Below, piece after piece: positions 11,177 through 23,624 of a stretch of 64,000 nucleotides of DNA. The translations under genes were made by a program, and so were the position numbers. The stretch lies in NCBI GenBank assembly GCA_964017235.1, contig OZ024929.1:21511464-21575463 (forward strand). The letters are read 5' to 3'. The DNA comes from Sabellastarte sp. h YS-2021 (taxonomy: Eukaryota; Annelida; Polychaeta; Sabellida; Sabellidae). How positions within the stretch are numbered: position 1 is the first letter of the stretch; every line of letters begins with the position of its first letter. Below the pieces are notes generated by a model, which did no database searches, was not told the DNA's origin, and saw only the letters and a list, made by a program, of their open reading frames with translations.

Positions 11177-14100
11177 CTAGGATTCTGTTGCTGGCCGCTT
11201 GGATATCCATTGGGCAATTTTTTCATTTGCCTGGACCTTTTCTTGCAATATCTTCACCTTTGGAAATTTCTCCAGTACTTCTGAGACATCCACACCGAAA
11301 GGAGCAAGACCTTCCAGCAGGTTAAAGAAAGCCACATCAACCCACATTATCTGGAAGTAATATAGCCTTGTGTAAGGTGCAAATTTGTATTGTATCTTTT
11401 CCAATAGGCACATAAATGTTTGGCTTTAAAAAGCTCTCATAATATATACTGTGTCTTACCAGTATGCTAATATAATCCTAGCACGTGTATTATATGTTTG
11501 ATTTGACTCTAATAAGATATCTTGCACCATCTAATTCACATGACGTCAAGATTTGAACTAGTTTTAAAAGCAAAATAATAAATACAAGCAACAGAAAATA
11601 ATACAGAATTTATAAATCTATACTTATAAATAAATTAATAAAAGACACTTAAAATAAATTACAAATTCAGTGGTGTTGATTTTGTAATTATAATGTAATA
11701 CTGCTAATAGTACTTATCAATGTTACCCTTTTTGACATCAGAAATCCATTTTCATTGATGAATTTACTAAATTTGTCGAGAAACGGAGGCAGTGTTTCCT
11801 TGGTATACTTTGCCTTTAGTTCTGCCTGAAATATAAAATAGTAACAAGGCAGTAGCTTCCTCGCACACCAAAAGTACCATAACTTCCTTTCCTAGTTATT
11901 ATTTTCCTGATCGAAATTTATCGATAGTTCTATGGCTTGCTGAACTTGGCCATATCCTATAACACTGATGTAAATTTAAAAAAAAGTTACATATCAAATC
12001 TACATCAGGATTTCAAGTTATGGGTGCAGTGCTTACATATTCGCCTCCCATTTCTGAAATAATGGGTTCAAATTCTAGCCCCAAGCTTAAGTGTGAAATA
12101 TTGGCCAGTTTTGTTTAAATTAATGTTCTCATACATCTCGACCATGTAGTGTGTGCTGTTTTCTCCCCTCCCATCACTTATCCGTTATTGATGTGATATG
12201 ATCTCATATCACACTCAATGGAGGCTTGGGTGTTGCAAGTAATTATATATATCCACTTAGTTTTATATCAACATGAACATAGATCCCAGTGTTTGGTAAT
12301 TTTATATCACACTGTGTTTTGTATTACAGTTTGCAATTGGAATAAGAGGACACAATGGTGCTGGGTTGACAGGTTTGGCATTTTAGTGGCTTAACTTTCA
12401 ACTCGGTGCTTGTGGGTTTGTCAAAGTCAGGGTTTTACATCCCGTTCAACAGCCAGGGCCATATTGGGACAGGTCCTCAGCCTATGATTAGATGTCAAAC
12501 TTGCAAACCACTAGGCCATCGCCGACCTCGGTTGTGGGTGTGCATCCATCTCATGGTAACATATGGGATTTACCGAGGATCTGTCCTGACATGACTATAG
12601 CTATTGAAAAGTACCTATAACCCAAACTTTGACTTTTACCACTAATAATAGTACAGTACATATCTATCACTCCCAAGCTTGTTATTTTATCTTACTCAAA
12701 GCTGTAAAGAAGATAACAGAAGCTAGCATGCATTTTATATGCATTGATTCACTGGTGATTTTTATGCTCGAGTGGCCACGCGACCTGTCCTTTGTGACCA
12801 GTTAATGACAATTTTTAAGGGGGTGGGGGTGTAATACAGATGGTGCCATCGTCAATCACAAGACCCCAGGTTTGATGTTCCCCTGATTCAGTCATTGAAA
12901 AGGCTGGTGGCCACCAAATGCAGCCTATCGTACACCCTCTTCAGGCAACAATACTTGCATGATGTGTTACAGGCCATCTGATTTGAAGAAGTGATTCAAA
13001 CGTTTGGTTACTTGTCCTCTGTGGATAGTCATGTGAGTCGTATTTTTGACTGTCCTTTCACCAATGACATGAAGTCAGTCGCCATAATGGGTTATTAAGT
13101 CATGACTTTAGAATGTGCGACCATAATATTGTTCTGAAGTCCATCCTCATCCCTTCACATTTGGTTGTAAGGGTTTTTTTGTTATTTTCCGTCAAAATAA
13201 ACATAAAAATCACATAGAAGAGCCATGGCTGCATAGGGCTGGTCTTGTGACCAGTCGAGCATACATGGGTATATGATAGGCCCTATATGTCAGCTGGATG
13301 CTGTCAACAGCAAAACGTATTATATCAGTGCCATGCCAGTTGGTTAGCAGTTGACGCATCTTTATGATTATTTTGCTTTCTTTGAGCATTGTCTAGTTAA
13401 ACCTTGTGCATAGTGAAATGCATTGTTGGAAGTGTAAGGCATCTTATAGATAAACAAGAGTTTATAGTGGCACATTTGAAACATACTCTCCTCCAGCCTC
13501 TGAGATAACAGTGGGAATTCTGCCCACACCTCAAGTGGGAAAGGTGGTAGTTGCTTACGATTTGTTAGTGGTTTACAGTATAGAACCTTGATCAACTGTA
13601 TGCCCTGGTTTCCTCTGGCATTTCAACTACCCATCACAATATAACCACCAAAAAAGGTACTAGACGTGAAGTAAAAGACTAAATAAATGAATAAAACTAA
13701 TGAATGAAAAGAATACTTAGGGTGTGTGTGTTTTAGCAACTTGAACTATTTACAAGCTATTCCATCCCAACTTTTCCTAGGTATAGTGTAATTCTGATGG
13801 GTTAAGGGGTTAACTATTAATTAGAACCCCCCCCCCCCCCCCCCCCCGGCTGTCTGGCATCTCGGTGATTAATGACTGATGTTTGTTCAATGGTCACATG
13901 GTTTCTTGATCAATGAACTTTGCTTCATGCGCCTTAGAATCTGTTAGGACAGAGATTAAGTGATATAAATCTCTGATTAGATTACCTTTTGACTTTCAGT
14001 TGCACCGTAGACTTTAAACAGTGGGTTCAGCATGTCTTCCATGCTACCAATAAACATGTCCGACTTCACATCATCCAACTCAGTGTCACCGTACAGACCT

Positions 14101-16966
14101 GACAGTCATCAAACAACATCTACATTCAGTGTCTTAAAAACTAAGGATGCTGTTCCACTTTTGTATTGACTATAAAACCTACACAAGTTTAAACCTGAAG
14201 CCCCAGAATGACTGATTTGGGAGAAAAACGAGCTATGACATATCAATTAATTATATATTGCATTATTGCCGGAGAAGTCATAGGAAATATTATTTGTATT
14301 ATTGTGTTGTTATAATAGGCATAACCAAAACAACTTAAGAAGATAACTTACAAGACAAGACCAAAATGTAATAAGTTATTTGATACAATAACTGACACCT
14401 TTGTACTTCCTACTGGGGCTTGGGTGTCCTTTTTTATTGCCAGATTTTGTATATACAGTGATTGAATAACAATAATGGAAATGATAACACCAAACCTTAA
14501 AGACATTTCACATTATATTCTTTTGGACAAATTATATTGGAATACACTGAATATTTTGCTGGCTAACTTACCTCCCTTACTACAAGGTTGTCAGAGTTGG
14601 ATATTGACCTTTCTTTGACCTTGCATGTCGTTTACCTTTGACCTTTCAGTTCACGTCCAGTAATGGGCCAGCATGACTTAATGGTTTGTTTGGCAGGTGG
14701 ATTGGACAGAGATATTTATCACAAGCAATGAACTCTAAAATTAATCATAAATTACTGCCCAATTTCTTTTGCATTTTTCATGCGTGGTCTCGACCTTTCT
14801 TGAACTGAAGGTCATACATGTTACCCTTGGACTTGACCTTAAGATTCAGGCTACTTATGGTAGCTTAGTTTGGCAAGTCGCCTGGTCAGCTTAAGTTACA
14901 AAAATGTTATAAAATAATAAATGCTAATAAACGTTTTGTGTTATGTGCTTGGTGAAAAAAAAACTAAATAGTTTTAAAAGTTAAAAAATAAAATGTTTCT
15001 TCACTGGCACTTCCACCTTTCTTACGCGATTACTCCTCCACTCACCAAACTTCTTGGCCAGGAATCTTTCTATAGCTCTGGTTTGGGCCAGTGTGACACC
15101 ATCTACTTCCAGGATAGGCAACTGACCAAAAGGGGTGTCTGAAATATAAACAAGTCAGCTAACATATCAATTGGTGAAGTTACTATTGACACAGTTGACA
15201 CAATTCTGCTCTGGACCACATAACCCGGGGGTCATGACACTCACTCAGTAAACTGGAATATGGGGTGTATTCAAAGATTTGAAGTATACAAAGACTGTTT
15301 ATCTTTGTGTCTGTATATCTTGGTGTCCACCCGTGTTACTTGAAAAGGGCGAATGGCTGTCCACTTCCATACAATCATGGTTATCTTGATGTACTTGGTG
15401 CCATTGAATTTTATCTGTGCTTCCTTACTTTTGGGGGGTACCAGCCTATTTTGTATTCACTCGGGAAAATCTCTCCAATTTAACCATAACATCATTTGTT
15501 TTTGTCTATACCCCATTCACATTACAGGTGGTATGCCCCGCAGTAATAGGAGTTGGTTAAAATGCCCCAGTCCTTCAACTACTGTCTGATGTCTGCGAGC
15601 TTGTGACACAGTGGCAAAACATCCAATTTCTGGAGTGTCCACGGAATTTTAAAATGTTTAAAATCTCCAACTCTGACCCTTGCATTGCCAGTCACTGCCA
15701 ATCACCATCTCTTGCCAGTACTACCACAGTACCTTTATACATGTGTCCCCATCCATTCATTTTAGTCGGGGCCACGGTGGCAGAGTGGTACCACTCTCGA
15801 ATCCCACCTCTGAGGCCGGGGTTCGATTCCCGGCACGGCCTCAAGTGGGAAAGCTGGTAGTTGCTTGCCGTTGGTCGGCAGTTTACTGTACAAAACCCTA
15901 ACGACCTGTATGTACTGGTTTCCTCTGCCCTTCCAACTACCTGTCATGATATGACCTGTACAGTGTTGAAAGCGATGTAAAACCCCAAATAAATAAATAA
16001 ACCATACATTTTAGTGACATTTTGCAGATAAATGTTTTGTATGACAACTGAGGATGTGGTCTGCAGTTTATATAAGGTAGTGACTGGTCTCGTTTCGGTA
16101 GAATGTGTTCATCTGACAGCTACCAAAGGTGAATTGAAATTAATGAAGGTTGTCTCTTGGTGAGCAATGTTTGTAGTACTGTCATCCTACTGTTATTTAC
16201 GTTTAAACACCATGTCCAATCAGTGGCTTGTGCATGTCATACCTTATGGATACTGCAAATTTTGGAAGATATGAGGCACCTTGGGAGATGGTTCTGCCGC
16301 CGAGTAAAATTTCTAAATGTGGGGTATACTGCCTGTAGTGTGAATGAAGTATTATATTTAGCAAATACTTTTGGTTTAGTTATTGCTATACATAATCAGG
16401 TAAGACTATTGAGTAGTCAGTGCAATGGACCATAGACACTGCAGTTTCTCAGTGATAACTTTTTGGGGTTACAGGGTAGCACTCTAACCTCCCACCTCTG
16501 AGGCCGTGGTTCGGTTCTGGGCACGGCCTCAAGTATGAAAGCTGGTAGTTGCTTGCCATTGGTCAGCAGTTTACAGTACAGAACCTTGACCAACTGTATG
16601 TACTGGTTTCCTCTGCCCTTCCAACTACCCGTCGTGATATGACCTGTACAGTGTTGAAAGCGACGTAAAACCCCCAATAAATAAATAAATAAATAATTTT
16701 TTCGGGTTACATAGAAAATATTGGTGCAATTTAGTTTTTCACAATTTATATTCACTCTCCGTATACCATACCAGTTCACTTCAGGTATTAAAATTACATA
16801 GTTGATGATTCACTTTTAAGGTTACTCTCATACCTGGTTTCATAACAGGCCATTGAGTTCTGTCTATTCTGACGTCATCATAATGCACTCCTGCAAGCTC
16901 AAAGAGCATTCTGATAGTTTCTGCCCTGCCACGGCTGTTGAAGTATGTTAACTTATAAGAAGTCAT
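11177..16966 (-). CDS. Sigma-class glutathione S-transferase, five coding exons, complete
   Basis: Coding exons on the - strand are 16966-16834, 15138-15046, 14098-13986, 11825-11727 and 11350-11177. All four introns have GT..AG ends, and the phases join without a break to 203 codons plus TAG. The start ATG at 16966 gives MTSYKLTYFNSRGRAETIR, with the family's catalytic tyrosine at residue 8. The glutathione site follows in exon 2 (PFGQLPILEVDG, then the QTRAIERFLA block), and the all-alpha C-terminal domain in exons 3-5 (WVDVAFFNLLE, ending KRPATES). The length matches sigma GSTs (about 200-206 aa). By family knowledge these cytosolic dimers conjugate glutathione to electrophiles, and some isomerise prostaglandin H2 to D2; sequence alone does not separate the two. 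Introns hold many SINEs and TIR elements. Upstream non-coding exons were not located. Confidence 0.93.
12010..12190 (+). mobile_element. Old, diverged SINE A relic in GST intron
   Basis: GGGTGCAGTG, CGCCTCCCATTTCTGA and GGGTTCAAATTC follow the order of the SINE A head, and CAACTG-type body words are degraded. Recognisable but heavily mutated. Confidence 0.45.
12415..12535 (-). mobile_element. SINE family B, copy 2
   Basis: The - strand reads GAGGTCGGCGATGGCCTAGT, then TTTGACATCTAATCAT, GGACCTGTCCCAATAT and TGGCTGTTGAACGGGATGTA. This matches the body at 8385-8572 and 36274-36425. Part of the head around the B box is missing. Confidence 0.65.
13464..13695 (+). mobile_element. SINE family A, diverged copy in GST intron
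   Basis: The head is degraded (TAGTGGCACATTTGAA, CTCCTCCAGCCTCTGAGAT). The body CCTCAAGTGGGAAAGGTGGT and GGTTTACAGTATAGAACCTT and the AAATAAATGAATAAA tail are clear. The order is that of full-length copies. Confidence 0.75.
13827..13847. repeat. Poly(C) tract, 21 bases
   Basis: Uninterrupted C run about 140 bp downstream (transcription sense) of GST exon 3. Confidence 0.95.
13915..13975 (+). mobile_element. Fragment of a non-LTR 3' end
   Basis: GCGCCTTAGAATCTGTTAGG and AGATTAAGTGATATAAAT resemble the tail of the CR1-like copy at 37200-37250 (GTGCCTTAGAATCCATTGAT, GAGATTAAGC). Only the 3' non-coding end is present. It stops just short of the exon 3 donor. Confidence 0.45.
15510..16362. mobile_element. 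TIR DNA element (CCCCAGTCACA family), copy 1
   Basis: The left end reads CCCCATTCACATTACAGG and the right end, reverse-complemented, CATTCACACTACAGGC. Internal blocks (TTGTGACACAGTGGC, TATATAAGG, GGAAGATATGAGG) are shared in the same order with 24773-25557. It encodes nothing and is non-autonomous. A SINE A copy (15768-16001) interrupts it. Confidence 0.7.
15768..16001 (+). mobile_element. SINE family A, near-full-length copy with 9 bp TSD
   Basis: Head boxes GGCAGAGTGG and GTTCGATTCCC are intact, as are the body and the AAATAAATAAATAA tail. The nonamer CATTTTAGT occurs at 15758-15766 and again at 16007-16015, which marks the insertion within the TIR element. Confidence 0.92.
16430..16785. 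repeat. Dispersed repeat (also at 23168-23350), split by SINE
   Basis: ACACTGCAGTTTCTCAGTGA on the left and GAAAATATTGGTGCAATT...TTCACAATTT...CCAGTTCAC on the right match 23175-23335 in order. The SINE A at 16474-16703 lies between them. Confidence 0.5.
16474..16703 (+). mobile_element. SINE family A, 5'-truncated copy with 8 bp TSD
   Basis: The head begins at the GGTAGCACTCT point, lacking the first ~18 bases. The body and the long AAATAAATAAATAAATAA tail are intact. GGGTTACA at 16466-16473 is repeated at 16704-16711. Confidence 0.9.
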
Positions 16967-19642
16967 TATAGGCCTGCAATAGCAAATAATTCATTTTATC
17001 AAAAATTTATTGTTTCCACGCTTTAAAAACATATTATCTGTTATGTATATTTCTGTGCATACAGATGTAATTTTGTAGATTCCTAAGTGCCAGATTTTGG
17101 GGTTGTTCCAATGGGTTTGTCTTGTCGGTAACTATGGATTTTTCAAGGGTCGGGGTGGGTCGGCAAAATATGAAACATCTTTGATATTTCATCGACCTCC
17201 CCAACTCTTCAGCTGGACCATGGCTCCGCCCACCTGGTAACCGTCTTGTCTGTCTACATCCTGTCGTAGTCACTTCCAGACCTGTTGTATACTGTTACCG
17301 TCTTGTCAGTAAACACTGGCAGGCCTGTTGTATTCAAGTATTCCCAGCCTCACCCCACAACAAGCCGTAGAACAACACTGAAATATGCTTGAAAGGAAAC
17401 CAGCCTGACGTAAGAAGCAACCAAGACCTGACTTGGTCACTAACCGTCAAGAAGGAAATCTCCAAATCTTTGACCACTGAGTCAGTTTCATCACTCTCTC
17501 TTCTAACCCACCCTAGAGTCGTAGAGTCTGTTGTAGGGGTCAGCCCAGTGGAACACTCCCAGTATTGATTTAGCTTTATCTATCTATTTGGGGTTGGGGG
17601 CATTATATATTTATCAAAACAGGTAACAAATTGCTTTGAATTTTTTAAGAAACCCAGTGAACCCAATTATTTCAAAATGTAATCATCATATAGTACAGTA
17701 TCTAAGTGCCCAGTTATGTTAAAATATAACTATAACATTGTTTCTCAGGATATTTTTCCTGAACTGCATGAACCAAGTAAAAAGTTTTATATTTTATTTA
17801 ATTTTTTATTTAAATTTTTTTGATGATTTCCTTATTTGGCACATGCCAAAAATCAGCAGTAAATTCCATCTTCAGCCAATCTGGATCACCGATACTGAAA
17901 ATAACAAATTTTTATGTGTATGTTGACTGGTTGTGTGGTGATTTCACATAGACATTCTATTTTTAGTCTTCTCAAAGTCAAAGTTAAGGCTTTTTAGCTC
18001 CCTATCACTTTATATCAGTAAGGATGTTAATACAACCAGTATGTTACCATGAGGTAGAATCAAGCCCAAGACCACAGTGGTGAGGGTCGAGGGATAAAAT
18101 GCCAAAACTGGTTGATCATTCAGTCACTGAGTCCTTTATATATAGGTTAATGGCCAAGTAAGTGTCCAATAGTGGACACTTACGAGGCTATTAACCTATC
18201 TAAATTACACCCCTCCCTTAATTTTTCATTTTAAAAATGTTGTTTAACATCCTTGCCATTCATTCCTAAATTTCTGCTGTGCATTTTTGTTTTTTATGAT
18301 CATGTTAGTTGAAATAAATCCATAAAGGTTTCTTTGGAAATGTGCTAAAAAGACTTCTATATATGGTCAAAATCACACAAAGTGGCCAATACCGAGTAGG
18401 GAAAGTTATTGGACACCTTTGACAAAAGAAAAACTTTCAGGTGTAATTTAATTTAGGCTCCTAAAAAGCCCGCCCTTATTTGTACATTGCAAGCATAACC
18501 AAGAGCACTTGGTGAACACATACCTTTGCCAAGGCCCAGCACTTCCGTTGTTGCATGTGAGTGCATTAATAAAAGATCCCTTAAAAAGTCCGGATTTTAG
18601 AATCGGTTGTGAGGTTATTCCCCAAATTAAATCAGTTCTATGTCAAACGAAGGCCATTAGTGTATTCTGAAAATTTGATATAAATCAGTGTGCTAGGTTT
18701 TTGTAATCTTACTAAAATAAAAAAATGAAACAAACAGAAAGCAAAGATAATATAATCTCCTTGATGGATGTAATAAGAGGCTTGCGTTCAAGTTTTGTCA
18801 GATTACCAAACTAAGCATTACATTTAAGACATAGTTGATTAAATTATAGTTTCATTTTGATATTAAACATTAAACCCAAGTTGACAACGGTTAAACCTTT
18901 GTTCCATATTCAAGGACTTTCAGGTAGGCTGTCCCAGTTTTAAAGTTGGGGTGGATTGGAGAAACAAATGATCAAAATATTCCCAAAAGGGCGCAAAAAT
19001 GAAAATGTATCCCAACCATGCCGTCCTGAATACAGACTATACAATTAGTCTACGGACCAGTCCCCACTGATCCCAATTGTACTAAAACTCCCACTTTTTC
19101 TTCCCAACCTATCTGAATTCATCCTGAAAACTGGACATAAATGCGATACAATGTTGTCAAATATCAGATTGGCTGTAATGGCTATTGTATCTGATAGGTC
19201 CAGATCGCCAATCTACTAATGATTAGCATTGAAAAGTGAGTGCCAGAATGGCTATAGAAATCATTAATAACTTCCCTGAGAATATGAAAAGTATTAGTAA
19301 AAAGTACTAATTAATAATTTGTTAGTAGGTCACCCACAATACACCTACATGTATTTTATCTGTATTGATTTAGAGCAGGTGCTGAATTGTGTCACCAAAC
19401 ACTTTTTAAAAATAGTTTCACATTATCAATTAGAAACCGGTCGTACTACACCCAGAGATAATTGACACAAACAGGAAGTACACAGTGAATGCAGGCTTGA
19501 ACCAATCACAATCATTGATGCAAAGCACACCTTTGTAAGCTGTACATTGATTGGTATTGTGTCGATTTAAGATGGAAGTTACTTATTGAAATTATATAAT
19601 CACCCATTTGTAGGTTCTGTGAAAGTTTAGTTTTCCATGCTA
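16967..19642. other. GST 5' flank and intergenic sequence, no gene seen
   Basis: No credible exon on either strand. Any 5' UTR exon or promoter of the GST gene should lie here but could not be identified. The only strong structure is the hairpin at 18142-18199. Confidence 0.45.
18142..18199. repeat. 58 bp hairpin (27 bp arms, 4 base loop)
   Basis: Arms 18142-18168 and 18173-18199 pair with three mismatches. The inner 11 bp (GTAAGTGTCCA against TGGACACTTAC) pair perfectly around ATAG. It may be a foldback remnant of a TIR element or a structured RNA; nothing in the flanks decides. Confidence 0.8.
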
Positions 19643-20308
19643 AAGCTTCTCTTACATCCCATCGAACGTGTATACACACTTAAGTGTGTGCATATATTGT
19701 TGAAAAATACAAACGTAGCCTGGTAGTAGGGTAGTAGAGATTTGCACGTGCAAACAGGAGAATTCTACCAACAAAAGTGTCACAACTTGAAGATCAAAGA
19801 ACAGTCTGTGAGTAGCTACAGATTGCACAGTGAGTTTTATGCATGCAAGGTACACGTGAGTGTATCTTACAGCACATGCAAACAATGTGAGTAAATGGGG
19901 AGAACCTACAACACTTGCAAGGAGAATGCACTTGCGCAAGTCTATCATAACTTACCCTTGAGACATGGATGTGTTTATAGCCATCCTGCGTGCACGCAAA
20001 GAAAATGTGCATACCAATTTTCATTGCGGGGTGTCTGTGAAATTGATATTTTGTTATAAAATCTCAAGTGTAGCTTAAGTGTCCCTTGCAAGTCAGCCGA
20101 TTTTCTCTGTAACCAGGACGTATGTGCACGTACGATGGGATGTAACAGAGGCTTAAGTAAATTTATAATTTTCACTGCGGGGTGTCTGCGACCTTGATAT
20201 TCTGTTATAAAATCTCACGTGTAGCTTAAGTGTCCCTTTCAAATTATGCTATTTTTCTTTGTAACCAGGACGTATGTGCATGTACAATGAGATGTAAGAG
20301 AGGCTTCA
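19643..20308. mobile_element. TIR element with tandemly duplicated right end
   Basis: The left end (CTTCTCTTACATCCCATCGA, 19648-19667) is the approximate inverse of GATGGGATGTAACAGAGGCT near 20134-20153 and of a second copy near 20287-20305. The right ~151 bp (starting with TTCA.TGCGGGGTGTCTG) is present twice, beginning at 20021 and 20172. A perfect CACACTTAAGTGTG palindrome lies near 19676-19690. No coding capacity. Confidence 0.6.
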
Positions 20309-20589
20309 GTTTTTCTACAACAAAATAGAATGAAAAGATTCATATAAAATGTTATTACCTGTGAGATGTGCAGTATTTTCTTAAAATTCTGAAGCCTGAA
20401 AGATTAACAACGATTATCATTGGACATTTTGCACACCATAGTAATACCAATATAAAAAACTATGGACCTTATGTTGCCAGCCACATATACAATGTTTTAA
20501 ATCTATTATGTTTCAACAATCTGTCCCACACTGAAATAATTAAAAATCAAAAGACATTTAAATAATAAATTCTTGTGCAATAATTAACT

Positions 20590-20935
20590 CGACTGTATAG
20601 GTAATTAAGGCGAATAGATGAGTTAGTATCTAGAATATATAAAATAACTAAGTCGAAAATATGAGATAGCTAATTTGAATATGACGGTTCTATAACCTAT
20701 ATATACCAGTTAAGTAACATAAATATGCGAATTACTAAATCAAATATTCAACAAATATTTGACTTATTTAATAACGTGTATATCCAGTTTGCTATGTGGT
20801 GTACTTAGCTTGTTCATATGTACAAGTAACTTAACTGGTGTATTCCAGTCAAGTAACTTCTATATTCAAATTAATTAACTTCTGTATTCAAGCTAGTTAA
20901 CTTCTTTTGTCGAGTTTCTAACTTATAAAACTTAT
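20590..20935. repeat. Diverged minisatellite related to the 23.6-24.3 kb array
   Basis: Degenerate AAGTAACTT/AGTTAACTT words alternate with TATATTCCAGT or TATATTCAAA words at about 20-24 bp spacing. They are the same two half-motifs as in the 23625-24300 array, but more mutated. Confidence 0.6.
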
Positions 20936-22209
20936 AAACTAAAAGCCACCTTTCCTGTCCTGGTTTCTTTCGTCAGAATAATTTCATAATGAACGGTAAT
21001 TCCATTCAGTGCATTAGGTGTAGTATTATGATACAATATGGGTATTGTGCATTTCTTACGTTTGTCTCCGTTGGACTGATCTGTGACATTTGTTGTTTAG
21101 AACAATTGGTATTAAAACCAGCTGTCATAAAACTTACAGGCGTTAAAGTATAGATATACCTGTGTGAACAATGCTGAGGACCTGTTCTAATATGACATTG
21201 GCTATTATTATTAATTACTGTTATTATTATTATTATTTGATGTTAACAATCTGAAAATATATTGCCCGAACCATTTAGAGTTACATAAAAATATGTAAAT
21301 AATGTACTTACTTAAAAAATAAGGTAATTTCCTGATTCACGACAATCAGTTCCACAGTAAATTGCACTTCAAACAGAAAAGGTGAAGGTTGTTTTTCAGA
21401 AACCAGTCAAAGTTTTGTTAAAGTTGACTGGTGCCCGGTCTGGACTCTGCATATTATCAACCAATTTCCAACTTGCTGTAAATCAGATCCATTACTCCCA
21501 CTTCCCACCTCCCTACTGTTGACATTCCTTTCAAGGGAAGCCAAACATGTTTGTTTTAAGGTTCCCTTAAACTCACAGAAATGTAAAAAGTAACAAATCA
21601 ATCATTGTAATTGTTAACAAACATTGCCATTTGGAGGCCTCATCGTCCAAAGCCATTAAATAAATCTGCTTCAAGATGAAGAGGGTCTTACAGTTTAAGT
21701 TAACTTGTATTTTCAATTTTTAATCCAAAATTGTTCATCCAAAGTTGAAAGGTTTTAGAAGTTCCTAGTACTTTTTTGAGGGTTTATTTTCAGCAAAAAA
21801 GAGACGAATTTAGGTGAGGATCATCCCATGTTCATGTTAATTTCCCTGATGTTACGTTGCATAAACAGCTAGTTGTGATTAGCACATTGTGGCATGTCTT
21901 GTATAAATATATTAACACGAGAGTTTTGTCCATGCAACGAAGTTCGTACTTCGTACTGTCATGGAATATTCCGTCTCTATGACAGGGAAGCATCTGGCAA
22001 TAAAAACCATAATTTTTTTACAAATTGAATATATATTATATATATTAAGTCAGTTATCGTAGCAATGCAACTGATATAAAATTAAAGAAATTCATATTAA
22101 GATTATTGTCTTCCTAACAAATATGGTCATAAAAAAAATCAATGTCCTATCACGAATCTTCTAACTTTTAAAATATAGTTATAGTATGACTTCAGTACCT
22201 TTGCCCAGT
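20936..22209. other. AT-rich intergenic sequence, no gene seen
   Basis: Short TTATTATTATTATT and ATATATTATATATAT runs only. No coding or RNA-gene signal recognised. Confidence 0.5.
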
Positions 22210-22860
22210 ATCTTTTGGATCAGTGAGACAATCGTACCAAAATGATTCAAATAGATGGAGATTTCTCAGATCCCTTTCAGCTCCCCCATGGGGTTCCTCA
22301 AGGCTCAGTCTTTATGCCCACTCCTCTTCACCCTCTACACAACTCCTCTTAGTACAACCATATCTAAATGTAATGTTACACATCATCTATCTGCAGAGGA
22401 TACCCAAACTTATGTGGAACTTGACACAAGGAATTTTAACTCAAATTTCACTGAATTGGGAAATATCCTTGAGGTCATTATACGCGGCAACTGCCTCTTA
22501 GTTTCCTCAAACAGACATGATAAACGCATGGGTTTGCATAGTTTTTGCAGTTGCTGCTCCCACAGAATGGAACTCCCCCGGGCCATCAGAACTCAGGACA
22601 GTATAAATGGATTTAGGCAACAGTTGAAGACCTACCTGTTTAGGTTAGCCTACCTACCACGATAGTCCTTCTGACCCACCAGATGCTAACATGGACTGGA
22701 ACTGTTTTTGGGGGAAATTGGACTATCCCTTCTTGGACATCTAGTACCTCACCTGGAAATTGGACTATCCCTTCTTGGACATCTAGCACCTCAGAGGATT
22801 TCTTCATCAATATGGCGCTTTATAAATGCTTCATACTACTACTTACTACTACAAATGAGG
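22210..22860 (+). pseudogene. Non-LTR retrotransposon fragment (CR1/jockey-like), RT core to 3' end
   Basis: Readable in shifting frames are the GVPQGS-type box with PLLFTLYTTPL (22290-22350) and a YADD-like HLSAEDTQTYVEL (22383-22420), where the second catalytic aspartate region is degraded. The C-terminal LPRAIRTQDSINGF and LKTYLFRL block follows (22575-22650). The 3' tail has the ATATGGCGCTTTATAAATGC motif and then ACT triplets. A segment near 22722-22790 (GGAAATTGGACTATCCCTTC...) is directly duplicated. The copy is 5'-truncated and internally deleted, hence dead. Confidence 0.8.
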
Positions 22861-23624
22861 CAGCCAGTGACAAACCATTTTACACTGATGATAGAAATGT
22901 GGTATAAACTTGACAATAACAAAAATAGCAATAATGTGGTGTGACCATGATTGGTGAACTGGCCTTGCTTGGCAAGCAAGAGCTGAGTTGACTGGGCACA
23001 GTTCTGGGTCCTTCAGGTTTGGGCAGAGAAATCGCAAGTACTTCAACGGGTTGAACAATATTCTCTTTTGGTAGACTTATATGGTGTATGGTATTATATA
23101 CAGCCCATCACTGAACATTTAAATCATTGTTGTATATAATCATGTAATGATACAAAGTAAAGAAGTATAACAGATCACAGACACTACAGTTTCTGAGTGA
23201 CATCTCTTTCACGACATCTCAGTAAAGAAAGAAAATATTTGTACCATTCAGTTTTTTTTACAATTTCTTCACCATGAGTCGTGTGTTATAAAGAATAATG
23301 TGATCAGTTTTGAACCATTCCAGTTCACACTAGATTTTGTACATTGCAGGTCACGATTGAAGATAGATCTACTTCAGATTTGTGCAGAAACAGACACAAA
23401 TTTTCAGCACTTAAAGAGGTTGAACGTTGTTCGCTATTAGTAGTTTGATATACAGTAATCTTTTACATACAGCTTGTCACTGAATATACCTAAGTTTACA
23501 TCTTGGCTGACTAAACTCGCCTGTACATTCAGACATCAGCCACCATATTTTGAAAATTATAAAATACCCGCCAGGATGTGATCTGCATGGAAGCTCTGAA
23601 CTGCCAAACTTTTTTATTTTACTA
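22861..23624. other. Intergenic sequence with a diverged ~400 bp duplication
   Basis: GGTTGAACAATATTCTCTTT near 23050 and GGTTGAACGTTGTTCGCTAT near 23419 head two diverged copies that both continue into TACAGC..GTCACTGAA. No gene seen. Confidence 0.4.

Noticed and set aside
17034-17273. - strand 79-codon open frame upstream of the GST gene
   Set aside because: No family resemblance, no splice sites or promoter context, and composition like the surrounding non-coding DNA.
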